Shown here piece by piece: positions 1-6,391 of a stretch of 22,340 nt of DNA. The DNA lies in assembly GCA_023404805.1 (NCBI GenBank), contig JAEYAL010000091.1:1-22340 (forward strand), read 5' to 3'. This DNA is from Actinomycetes bacterium. GTDB lineage: Bacteria; Actinomycetota; Thermoleophilia; Solirubrobacterales; Solirubrobacteraceae. The number at the start of each line of letters is the position of its first letter. The stretch's first letter is position 1. The notes beneath the pieces are model-generated. The model ran no database searches. It saw nothing but the letters and a program-made list of their open reading frames with translations, and was not told where the DNA came from. The position numbers and the translations under genes are program-made.

Positions 1-3
1 GCT

Positions 4-35
4 GGGGGGCGCGGGGGGGGGGGCGGCGGGGGGGG
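4..35. repeat. G-rich low-complexity tract
   Basis: Three G runs of 6, 11 and 8 bases (4-9, 13-23, 28-35) plus a GG are separated by only a few bases. Such runs can form a G-quadruplex on the plus strand, but they are also typical of poor read quality at a contig end. The rest of 1-184 holds no gene that I can support. It contains a 7-bp inverted repeat (CCCGTGC at 39-45, GCACGGG at 83-89) around a GGGGCCCC palindrome, which could be the terminator of a gene lying off the window. Confidence 0.6.
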
Positions 36-184
36 CGCCCCGTGCCGTTTCGGGAGCGAGCGGGCACCCGGGGCCCCGAGCCGCACGGGCATTCAGACGC
101 TGTTGTGCCTGAGCGCCCGACGACTGCGCAGTTTTGTTGCAGTGTTGAACAGACACGGCACACCTTCTTCGGCAGGCTCGCGGC

Positions 185-421
185 ATGGACCGAATGGATC
201 TGATCGAAGACGTTTGCCGGCGCATGGAGGACATCGCCGCCGACGGAGGGCTGCCGCGGTTTGACCGCGTGAAGTACATGTCCGAGAGGGGCGGCCCCGG
301 CGAGCTCTGGTTCCTGTGGGAGGAGCGCAAACTGGCGGTGGTCGTCGAGCTGTCCGACACGACCGAGGCGCTCGCCTCGAAGCTCGCCCGTGCCACGGCC
401 GGCGACGCCGTCCTCAATTAG
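185..421 (+). CDS. Small orphan protein, first of a tandem paralogous pair
   Basis: 78 aa, acidic and soluble, with no signal peptide or membrane segment. I do not recognise a family. The centre has the pattern G-L-P-x-F-D-x-x-K-Y, then about ten residues, then L-x-F-L-W. The same pattern appears in the next gene, so the two are related by duplication. The 11-bp gap to that gene suggests one transcript. Upstream (about 130-165) is relatively AT-rich and contains TTGCAG and TTGAAC, possible -35 elements, but no convincing -10. The start at 185 is the first ATG; an internal ATG at 197 (residue 5) is possible. Confidence 0.7.
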   Translation: MDRMDLIEDVCRRMEDIAADGGLPRFDRVKYMSERGGPGELWFLWEERKLAVVVELSDTTEALASKLARATAGDAVLN

Positions 422-432
422 GAGCCCCGACG

Positions 433-675
433 ATGCCGCGCAACCGCATCCCGACCTTCCGCAGCCGGCTGGAGACGATCTGCGAGGAGGCTGGCCTCCC
501 CCAGTTCGACGACACCAAGTACGACATCCTCTCCGACACGCTGCTTTTCCTTTGGCACGACCCGGAGTTCTGCCTCGCCGCGCCCCTCGCCCACGCCAGC
601 GTCTACGGCCTCACGGCCGACGACCTGCGCGGCGCGTGGGACCGCAAGTTCGGACCGGAGCAGCAGGCGGCATGA
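433..675 (+). CDS. Small orphan protein, second of a tandem paralogous pair
   Basis: 80 aa, soluble, unrecognised. The sequence GLPQFDDTKYDI followed by LLFLW mirrors GLPRFDRVKY and LWFLW in the gene before it; the N-terminal helix (R-L-E-x-I-C-E-E) is also comparable with I-E-D-V-C-R-R. The frame stays open upstream to 316, but that part reads through the preceding gene, so I place the start at the ATG 11 bp after its stop. It is convergent with clpP, with a hairpin in the 48-bp gap. Function unknown; two similar small subunits encoded side by side could form a heterodimer. Confidence 0.7.
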   Translation: MPRNRIPTFRSRLETICEEAGLPQFDDTKYDILSDTLLFLWHDPEFCLAAPLAHASVYGLTADDLRGAWDRKFGPEQQAA

Positions 676-691
676 GCGCCCGCTGCTCCGA

Positions 692-708
692 CGCGGCCGG
701 CGGCCGCG
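692..708. terminator. Hairpin between convergent genes
   Basis: A perfect 7-bp stem CGCGGCC / GGCCGCG with a 3-base loop lies in the 48-bp gap between the small-gene pair and clpP. There is no T-tract on either strand. Its place between two converging stops suggests a bidirectional terminator, though short GC palindromes also occur by chance at this base composition. Confidence 0.4.
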
Positions 709-723
709 GCCTCTCGCGGCGAC

Positions 724-1353
724 CTAGAACCCGGCGGCGACTTTGGGCGACGGCGCCGTCTTGCGCGCCTCGTCGCGGAACGTGTAGATCCGGTCGATCA
801 GGCCGTACTCGACCGCGTCGTCGGGGCTCATGAAGCGGTCGCGCTCCAGGTCCTTGTTCACGTCCTCGGGGCTGCGGCCGGTGTGCTCGACGTAGATCTC
901 TTCGAGCTTCTTGCGCATCCAGAGCATCTCCTTCGTCTGGATCTCGATGTCGGTGGTCTGCCCCTGCGCGCCGCCGTGGGGCTGGTGGATCATGATCCGG
1001 CTGTTGGGGAGCGCCGCGCGCTTGCCCTCCGCCCCGCCGGCGAGCACGAGCGAGCCGCCCGACATCGCCATGCCCGTGCAGATCGTGGCGACATCGCACT
1101 TCACGAAGCGCATGGCGTCGTAGATCGCGAGGCTCGCGTAGACCTCGCCGCCGGGCGAGTTGACGTAGAGCTGGATGTCTTTGTCGGGGTCGGCCGCTTC
1201 GAGGTGCAGCAGCTGGGCGACGATCAGGTTCGCGACGCCCGCATCGATCGCGGTGCCGAGGAAGATCGCGCGCTCGTTGAGCAGGCGGCTGAAGATGTCG
1301 AACGACCGCTCGCCGACCGGAGTCTGCTCGACGACCATGGGAACAAGAGGCAT
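724..1353 (-). CDS. clpP: ATP-dependent Clp protease proteolytic subunit
   Basis: 209 aa, the usual ClpP size. ClpP is a serine protease that forms a two-ring tetradecamer and degrades proteins fed in by Clp AAA+ unfoldases in the cytoplasm. The catalytic triad is visible: Ser98 in GMAMSGGS, His123 in MIHQP, and Asp168 in NKDLERD. The oxyanion-region motif NSPGG is at 65-69. The open frame extends 26 codons further upstream, but a strong Shine-Dalgarno (AAGGAG) five bases before the ATG at 1353 fixes this start. The gene stands alone: no second clpP and no clpX or tig next to it. The first of three palindromes lies only 22 bp upstream of the start codon and so probably falls in the promoter or leader. 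Confidence 0.96.
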   Translation of the reverse strand: MPLVPMVVEQTPVGERSFDIFSRLLNERAIFLGTAIDAGVANLIVAQLLHLEAADPDKDIQLYVNSPGGEVYASLAIYDAMRFVKCDVATICTGMAMSGGSLVLAGGAEGKRAALPNSRIMIHQPHGGAQGQTTDIEIQTKEMLWMRKKLEEIYVEHTGRSPEDVNKDLERDRFMSPDDAVEYGLIDRIYTFRDEARKTAPSPKVAAGF

Positions 1354-1358
1354 GTGGT

Positions 1359-1364
1359 CTCCTT
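1359..1364 (-). promoter_or_regulatory. Ribosome binding site of clpP
   Basis: AAGGAG on the minus strand, five bases before the ATG at 1353. It decides the start against the longer open frame beginning at 1431. Confidence 0.85.
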
Positions 1365-1375
1365 CGCGACCGATA

Positions 1376-1487
1376 CGCAACCTATTAGTTGCGCGTTGAA
1401 TGATCGGCACGGTAGCGCGTTTCGCAACCAATTGGCTGCGGTTTTGCCGCCGCGCTGGACAAATGGACGCGCAACCACTCTGTTGCG
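1376..1487. promoter_or_regulatory. Three evenly spaced 18-bp palindromes, probable operators
   Basis: In the divergent clpP / SRPBCC gap the pattern CGCAAC-N6-GTTGCG occurs at 1376-1393 (exact), 1423-1440 (right arm GCTGCG) and 1470-1487 (exact). All three share CGCAACC on the left. Start-to-start spacing is 47 bp both times, about 4.5 helical turns. The first copy is 22 bp from the clpP ATG and the last is 36 bp from the SRPBCC ATG. A dimeric helix-turn-helix regulator is the likely ligand, and the ArsR protein encoded just downstream is the natural candidate. The half-site order differs from the actinobacterial ClgR and LexA motifs as I remember them. Confidence 0.75.
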
Positions 1488-1523
1488 TGTTAGCCTGCGG
1501 GCAAGCCCGACGCTGGAGCGCGC

Positions 1524-2015
1524 ATGCCCGACCAACCTGCCGACGACCGCACCCTCGCCACGGAGCTCGCGCCTGGCGCGGTGCGCCGCGAACGCGACCT
1601 GCCCGTCCCGGCCGAGGACGCCTGGCATCTTCTTGAAGATGCCGAGGGCCTGGAGCGCTGGCTCGCCGACGAGGTCGACCTCACGGTCGCGCCCGGGGAG
1701 TCGGGAACGCTGCGCGACGGCGGTGAGGAGCGGTCCGTGGCCGTCGAAGAGGTTGAGCCGGGGCGGCGCGTGGCGCTGCGCTGGTGGACCGGTGACGACG
1801 ACGCCGATGCGGCGCTCGTCGACCTCACCCTCGAGCCGCTGGATGACGACCGCTCCCGGCTGGTCGTCACCGAGGTGCCGTTGCGGGTCGTGGCGGTCCC
1901 CGACGGTGTGCCGGCCGGCTGGATGCTGCCGACGAGCGGCGACAACTCGGCCGGGCCGTCGATGTCGAACCGCGCCTCGGCAAGCCCGCAGCTCGTGCTG
2001 GCGGGCATGGCGTGA
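1524..2015 (+). CDS. SRPBCC / AHSA1-like domain protein
   Basis: 163 aa, soluble. The pattern R-E-x-D-L-P-V-P-A-E-D-A-W near residues 22-34, followed by E-R-W-L-A-D-E-V and alternating strands ending in a Pro/Gly-rich tail, is typical of the START-like SRPBCC fold (AHSA1 group), which binds hydrophobic ligands. Members are very often encoded with an ArsR-type regulator, as here: the next gene overlaps this stop by 4 bp (GTGA), so the two are translationally coupled. GGAG five bases before the ATG supports the start. The C-terminal part after about residue 135 is low in recognisable structure. The ligand cannot be told from sequence. Confidence 0.85.
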   Translation: MPDQPADDRTLATELAPGAVRRERDLPVPAEDAWHLLEDAEGLERWLADEVDLTVAPGESGTLRDGGEERSVAVEEVEPGRRVALRWWTGDDDADAALVDLTLEPLDDDRSRLVVTEVPLRVVAVPDGVPAGWMLPTSGDNSAGPSMSNRASASPQLVLAGMA

Positions 2016-2377
2016 GCCGCGTTCCGAACTCCGCCTCGGGCACGCGCCTGAGCGACGCCCAGCGCGACGCGCGCGCCGGCCGCATCTTCACGGCCCTGTC
2101 CGACCCGACCCGCCGGCAGCTCGTGCGGCTGATGGGCGAACGGCCGACCGTCACGGCCTCGGCGCTCGCCACCGAGCTGCCGATGACGCGCCAGGCGATC
2201 ACCAAGCACCTGTCGGGACTGGCCGACGCTGGCCTCGTCCGCAGCACCCGGGCAGGCCGAGAGACGCAGTACACGCTCACCCCCGAGCCGCTCGCCGACG
2301 CGATGGCCTGGATGGTCACCGCTGGCGCCCGCTGGGACGACCGCCTGGACCGGCTCGAGCGCGAACTCGCCCGCTAG
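2012..2377 (+). CDS. ArsR-family transcriptional regulator
   Basis: 121 aa. The opening helix FTALSDPTRRQLVRLMGE (about 27-44) and the winged helix with MTRQAITKHLSGLADAGLV are classic ArsR/SmtB features, close to the SdpR-like autorepressor branch. No Cys-rich metal site (such as ELCVCDL) is present, so metal sensing is unlikely. The GTG start overlaps the SRPBCC stop. ArsR proteins of this arrangement usually repress their own operon, which makes the 18-bp palindromes upstream of the SRPBCC gene the expected target; that link is inference. Confidence 0.92.
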   Translation: MSRVPNSASGTRLSDAQRDARAGRIFTALSDPTRRQLVRLMGERPTVTASALATELPMTRQAITKHLSGLADAGLVRSTRAGRETQYTLTPEPLADAMAWMVTAGARWDDRLDRLERELAR

Positions 2378-2454
2378 CGGCGCTTCGCAGCGCGAGCCGG
2401 CGAACGCGCCGCGAATCGGCGGGTCCGCCACCTGTCCAGGTTTGGGCGGGAGTG

Positions 2455-2484
2455 TTCACCGCGCATCCCGCGGTTGCTTATACG
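2455..2484 (+). promoter_or_regulatory. Possible promoter of the histidine kinase gene
   Basis: TTCACC (2455-2460) and TATACG (2479-2484) are separated by 18 bp; each matches four of six consensus bases. They lie about 80 bp before the kinase ATG, in the 187-bp gap after the ArsR gene. That gap otherwise shows only short GC palindromes. Confidence 0.3.
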
Positions 2485-2564
2485 CTCGACACACAAGTGG
2501 TTGCGCCAGTTCTCCGATCGCGCCTGGGCAGCTGCCCCCTCCTGACCGCGCGACGGTGTGGCTG

Positions 2565-4439
2565 ATGGCTGCGGTACCGCCGCCCGGCGAACCGGATGCG
2601 ACAGAGGAGGCTCTCGAGCCGGGGTACCGGTTGTCGTTCATCCTCGACCCCGACGGGTTGGTTCGCCGTGTCGCCGAGGCGAGCGGCGTCCGCGACTGGC
2701 CGCAGGAGGGATTCGTGGGGCGCACGCTCAGCGACATCTCGGCAGAACGCGCGGGCCCCGAGCGGGGTGACCTCTGGGACGCGCGCGTCGAGCGAGCCCA
2801 GCGCGCCCACAAGCCCGAGCTCTACCTCGACCGCGTCCCGGGTGCGCCCGTCGACGCAGCCGAAACGGTCAGCTCGACCTTCATCCCCGTGCGTACGGCG
2901 GGCGGCGAGCTGCAGGCGATCGTCGTCGAGCTCGAGGACCGCGCCAAGGTCGGACCGCGCGAAGCGCAAGTCCGCGCGAGCGAGCGCCGGTTCCGCGAGC
3001 TGGCGGAGTCGCTCCCGCAGATCGTCTGGGAATCCGACGGCGCGGGCAACGCCCGGTACCTGTCGCCGAAGTGGGAGGCGTTCAGCGGCCGGCCGGTGCG
3101 CGAGCTGCTCGGCCGCGGCTACGTCGACCTGATCCACCCAGACGACCGGGCTGCTGTTGCCGCTGCCCGCGAGGCGGCATCAAACGGTGTCCTGACTGTC
3201 GACTTCCGCCTGCGCCGCCATGACGGGGAGTACCGCTGGATGCAGGCGCATGTCGAGCTGATCCGCGACGAGCGCGGTTTTCCCATCAAGGGGTTCGGCG
3301 CCGCCATCGACGTGACCGAGCGGCGGCTCGAGGAAGAAGCGCGTATGCGGTCCCAGAAGCGGGAGATGGTCGGGACCTTGCTCGGCGGTATCGCGCACGA
3401 TTTCAACAACGTCCTCGGTGCGATCCTGAGCAACGCCGCCTTGGCGCGGCGCGAGGTCGCCGCGGGCCAGGACGCCGGCCTCAGCCTCACGGAGATCGAA
3501 CGGGGCGCGGCGCGCGCCGCGGATCTCGTCCGGCGGGTGCTCGCGCAGGGCCGCGACGACGGCGACACGCGCGAGGTCGTCGACGTCGGCGCGGTCGCCC
3601 AGGAAGCCGCGGACTTGCTCCGGTCGGGCCTGCCAGCGACGGCCCGGCTGCGCGTACGTGTCGATGACGACGTGCCGGCGCTGGCTGGCGACGCGACGCA
3701 GATCCACCAGGTCGTGGTGAACCTCGTCAGGAACGCCGCCCAAGCCCTCGGCGACGTGCCGGGCACCATCGACGTGCATGTCGAGAGCGGCGAGCATCCG
3801 GACTGCGAGGCCCGGCGCGTCGCCGTGCTACGCGTCCGCGACAACGGGCCGGGAATGCCGGAGGACGTGCGGCGCCGGGTCTTCGATCCGTACTTCACGA
3901 CCAAGCCTCCCGGAGAAGGCAGCGGCCTCGGCCTCTCGGCCGTCCGTACGGTCGTGCGCTCGTACGACGGCACCGTCGAGGTGGAGTCCTCGCCCGGCGC
4001 GGGCGCGACGTTCACGGTCTCGTTCCCCGCCGCAGCCGCCGCCGATGCCGCCGACGACCCCGCCGTTGGAACCACTCCACTGGCCGTGATGTTCGTCGAC
4101 GACGAGCCGGCGCTGGTGCAGCTCGCCGAACGCGCGCTGCCGGCTGACGGCCTGTCCCCTGTCGGCTTCACCGATCCGCAGGACGCGCTGACCGCCTTCA
4201 CGGCCGAGCCGCGCCGCTGGGTCGCGCTCGTCACCGACCTCTCGATGCCGGGGCTCGACGGCCTCACGCTCGCCGAGCGGATGCGCTCCACCCGCCCCGA
4301 CCTGCCGGTCGTGCTGACCTCCGGCTACCTCCAGCAGGCCGACCGCGACCGCGCACGAGAACTCGGCGTCGACGCGATCATCCCGAAGCCGTGCTCGATG
4401 AGCGACCTCGCGAGCGCCGTGCACACCGCGGCCGCCTGA
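2565..4439 (+). CDS. Soluble hybrid histidine kinase (PAS-PAS-HisKA-HATPase-REC)
   Basis: 624 aa with no membrane segment, so it is a cytoplasmic sensor. A divergent PAS domain (about 20-130) precedes a typical PAS-PAC (about 140-262: YLSPKWEAFSGRP, IHPDDR, GFGAAIDVTERR). The HisKA box GGIAHDFNNVLGAI carries the phospho-acceptor His278. The ATPase domain follows with N-box NLVRNAAQAL, G1 box DNGPGM, FDPYFTTK and GSGLGLS. A C-terminal receiver domain has Asp558 in TDLSMPGLDG and the conserved Lys in IIPKP. The frame is open back to 2442, but the conserved region begins after the ATG at 2565; a GTG at 2556 is an alternative, and no clear Shine-Dalgarno helps. No response regulator gene is adjacent, so its output partner is unknown. 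Confidence 0.92.
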   Translation: MAAVPPPGEPDATEEALEPGYRLSFILDPDGLVRRVAEASGVRDWPQEGFVGRTLSDISAERAGPERGDLWDARVERAQRAHKPELYLDRVPGAPVDAAETVSSTFIPVRTAGGELQAIVVELEDRAKVGPREAQVRASERRFRELAESLPQIVWESDGAGNARYLSPKWEAFSGRPVRELLGRGYVDLIHPDDRAAVAAAREAASNGVLTVDFRLRRHDGEYRWMQAHVELIRDERGFPIKGFGAAIDVTERRLEEEARMRSQKREMVGTLLGGIAHDFNNVLGAILSNAALARREVAAGQDAGLSLTEIERGAARAADLVRRVLAQGRDDGDTREVVDVGAVAQEAADLLRSGLPATARLRVRVDDDVPALAGDATQIHQVVVNLVRNAAQALGDVPGTIDVHVESGEHPDCEARRVAVLRVRDNGPGMPEDVRRRVFDPYFTTKPPGEGSGLGLSAVRTVVRSYDGTVEVESSPGAGATFTVSFPAAAAADAADDPAVGTTPLAVMFVDDEPALVQLAERALPADGLSPVGFTDPQDALTAFTAEPRRWVALVTDLSMPGLDGLTLAERMRSTRPDLPVVLTSGYLQQADRDRARELGVDAIIPKPCSMSDLASAVHTAAA

Positions 4440-4706
4440 GCGCCGCTGCTGTTCCGCCATCGTCGACCGGGTTTCGCGGGATAGACCAGCAGATTCCGGA
4501 CCGGAACACGACGCCGCAGCTGACTTCGGCAGAACCTCGATCAGCTGCTCCTCTGCAGCCCGGGCGGCGGCTCGCGCGCGCGCCGTGCGCTCGACCTCGG
4601 CGGCATGCGCCCGAACCGCAGCCTCCTCACGCGCCGCAGCCTGGCGGGCCCGCTCGGCCTTCTCGGCGGCCCGCTCCTCGCTGCTCTTGCGCGGAAACGG
4701 GCTCAT
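4440..4706 (-). CDS. Possible small coiled-coil protein downstream of pdxT, 3' end uncertain
   Basis: An ATG at 4706 lies 10 bp after the pdxT stop on the same strand. The first 60 residues (KSSEERAAEKAERARQAAAR, then more Ala/Glu/Arg heptads, then EEQLIEVLPK) look like a real charged helix or coiled coil. After about residue 60 the sequence loses protein-like character, and the frame stays open to 3828, antisense through the kinase ATPase domain, which is implausible as coding. I therefore give only the part outside the kinase gene. Either the true end is hidden by a frameshift near 4530 or the gene is decayed. No family recognised. If not coding, 4440-4716 holds nothing else that I can see. 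Confidence 0.35.
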
Positions 4707-4716
4707 GGCTGACGTT

Positions 4717-5376
4717 CTACCCGAACGCGAGCACGTGCAGGCGCGGCTCGCCGGCCTGCTCGGGATGGAATGAGGTCCCGATCACCGAGCCGCTGCGGAT
4801 GGCGACGACGCTTTCGCCGTCGCCGGACTCCACACCCTCGTGGGGCACCGTCGCGAGGACTTCGACGCCGTCGCCGTGGCGGGTCACGCGCGGCGCGCGG
4901 ATGAAGACCGCGTGGACAGGCCCGCCGTCGACGCCATCGACCAACAGGTCGGACTCAAACGAGTGGAGCTGGGCGCCGAAGGCGTTGCGCTCGCAGTGGA
5001 GGTCGACGACGCCGAGGTGGTCGTCGTCGAGCAGGATCAGGCCGGCGCAGGTCGCGAGGGTCGGCAGGCCGCCGCTGATCGCGGCCCGCAGCGGGTCGCC
5101 CAGCTGCTCGCGCTCGATGCCGAGCGTCATCGTCGTCGACTCGCCGCCGGGCAGGACAAGCCCGTCCAACCCGTCGAGCCCCTCGGGCGTCCGCACGCGG
5201 CGCACGGATGCGCCGAGGCTCTGAAGCACCTCGCTGTGGCTGCGCACGTCGCCCTGGAGGGCGAGCACGCCGATCGTCTTGCCCGACAGCGGACGCTCAG
5301 AGAGGACCGCGTCAGCGGCTGACCCGGCGCCCGGCTCAGCCGGACGCCCAGCGCCTGTGCCCGTGGGCGAACTCAC
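4717..5376 (-). CDS. pdxT: PLP synthase glutaminase subunit
   Basis: 219 aa. PdxT hydrolyses glutamine and channels ammonia to PdxS for pyridoxal 5'-phosphate synthesis. The core starts at KTIGVLALQGD. The class I amidotransferase triad is present: Cys110 in LATCAGLILL, His204 and Glu206 in TSFHPEQ, with the GGES oxyanion motif at 77-80. About 31 residues precede the usual family start and are Gly/Ala/Pro-rich. I keep the ATG at 5376 because it overlaps the pdxS stop by 4 bp (ATGA), which implies coupled translation. Without the extension the nucleophile would be Cys79, its usual number in Bacillus PdxT, so the extension is an addition rather than a rearrangement. Confidence 0.93.
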   Translation of the reverse strand: MSSPTGTGAGRPAEPGAGSAADAVLSERPLSGKTIGVLALQGDVRSHSEVLQSLGASVRRVRTPEGLDGLDGLVLPGGESTTMTLGIEREQLGDPLRAAISGGLPTLATCAGLILLDDDHLGVVDLHCERNAFGAQLHSFESDLLVDGVDGGPVHAVFIRAPRVTRHGDGVEVLATVPHEGVESGDGESVVAIRSGSVIGTSFHPEQAGEPRLHVLAFG

Positions 5377-6257
5377 CAGCCGCGGCCGGCGAGCGTGGCG
5401 CTCTCCGGCAGCGAGCGGACTTCGATCGAGTCCATCGCGGTGCCGAGGCCGGTGCTGGCGGCGGCGACGCGGGCCGGATCGTCGAAGTGCGTGGTCGCCT
5501 CGACGATCGCGCGGGCGCGCGATGCCGGGTCGGACGACTTGAAGATGCCGGAGCCGACGAAGACGGCCTGCGCACCGAGCTGCATCACGAGGGAGGCGTC
5601 AGCGGGCGTCGCGATGCCGCCGGCGCAGAACAGCGGAACGGGCAGCTCGCCGCGCTCGGCGACTTCCTGCACGAGGTCGAGCGGAGCACGCAGCTCCTTC
5701 GCGGCCGACGAGAGCTCCATGCGCGAGAGGCCCTGGATCCGCTTGATCGCGCCGGTGATGTCGCGCAGGTGGCGGACGGCCTCGACGACGTCGCCGGTGC
5801 CGGCCTCGCCCTTGGAGCGGATCATCACGGCGCCCTCGGAGATGCGGCGCAGGGCCTCTCCGAGGTTGGTGGCGCCGCAGACGAACGGGACGCGGAACGC
5901 GTGTTTGTCGACGTGGTTGTGGTGGTCGGCCGGGGTGAGGACCTCGGACTCGTCGATGAAGTCGACTTCGAGCGACTGCAGGATCTGGGCCTCGGCGAAG
6001 TGGCCGATGCGCACCTTCGCCATGACCGGGATCGAGACGGTCTCCTGGATCTCGCGGATCATGGCGGGGTCGCTCATGCGGGCGACACCGCCATCGCGGC
6101 GGATGTCCGAAGGCACGCGCTCGAGGGCCATCACGGCGACGGCGCCGGCGTCCTCGGCGATTCGGGCCTCATCGGCGTTGACGACGTCCATGATGACGCC
6201 GCCGCGGAGCATCTCCGCGAGGCCGACGTTGGTCCGGAACGTGGATTCTTCACGCAT
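5373..6257 (-). CDS. pdxS: PLP synthase synthase subunit
   Basis: 294 aa, the standard PdxS length. It builds PLP from ribose 5-phosphate, glyceraldehyde 3-phosphate and ammonia in a dodecamer decorated by PdxT. Starting at ATG 6257 (MREESTFRTNVG), Asp24 (VIMDVV), Lys81 (VMAKVRIGHF) and Lys149 (MIRSKGEAGTG) fall exactly on the Bacillus subtilis numbers for the catalytic residues. An ATG three codons earlier (6266) overlaps a TAGAAT -10 box, so I favour 6257 and a leaderless transcript. The gene is followed directly by pdxT and is divergent from the GGDEF gene. Confidence 0.95.
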   Translation of the reverse strand: MREESTFRTNVGLAEMLRGGVIMDVVNADEARIAEDAGAVAVMALERVPSDIRRDGGVARMSDPAMIREIQETVSIPVMAKVRIGHFAEAQILQSLEVDFIDESEVLTPADHHNHVDKHAFRVPFVCGATNLGEALRRISEGAVMIRSKGEAGTGDVVEAVRHLRDITGAIKRIQGLSRMELSSAAKELRAPLDLVQEVAERGELPVPLFCAGGIATPADASLVMQLGAQAVFVGSGIFKSSDPASRARAIVEATTHFDDPARVAAASTGLGTAMDSIEVRSLPESATLAGRGW

Positions 6258-6264
6258 TGCCCAC

Positions 6265-6270
6265 ATTCTA
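6265..6270 (-). promoter_or_regulatory. -10 box of pdxS, probably leaderless
   Basis: TAGAAT on the minus strand ends seven bases before the pdxS ATG at 6257. Transcription would start at or next to the start codon. No good -35 hexamer is visible. Confidence 0.5.
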
Positions 6271-6354
6271 GTTTGGGCGGGCGAATGGCGGCGTCTGGGT
6301 GGTGCGGAACGGCCCTATCCGTGCGCCATCTCCACCCGCGGTTCGGCAAACAGC

Positions 6355-6382
6355 CCTTCCAATCGGAAGGTCCATCTACAAT
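6355..6382 (+). promoter_or_regulatory. Inverted repeat and -10 box before the GGDEF gene
   Basis: A perfect 6-bp inverted repeat CCTTCC-AATC-GGAAGG (6355-6370) is followed by TACAAT (6377-6382), which ends nine bases before the ATG at 6392. The -10 box suggests a leaderless mRNA. The repeat covers the region where a -35 would sit and could be an operator. Confidence 0.4.
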
Positions 6383-6391
6383 CCTGTGCGA

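Noticed and set aside
1376..1487. ClgR or LexA boxes before clpP
   Set aside because: The palindromes have CGCAAC-N6-GTTGCG, which differs in half-site order from the GTTCGC/GCGAAC-type ClgR motif and the CGAAC-N4-GTTCG LexA motif as I know them.
883..2565. 560-residue plus-strand open frame across clpP and the SRPBCC-ArsR region
   Set aside because: It is antisense to clpP and out of frame with the SRPBCC and ArsR genes. The composition is Arg/Ala/Asp-rich, typical of GC-driven shadow frames.
3119..4291. 390-residue minus-strand frame opposite the histidine kinase
   Set aside because: Ser/Arg/Thr-rich shadow with no domain; the kinase has all catalytic boxes.
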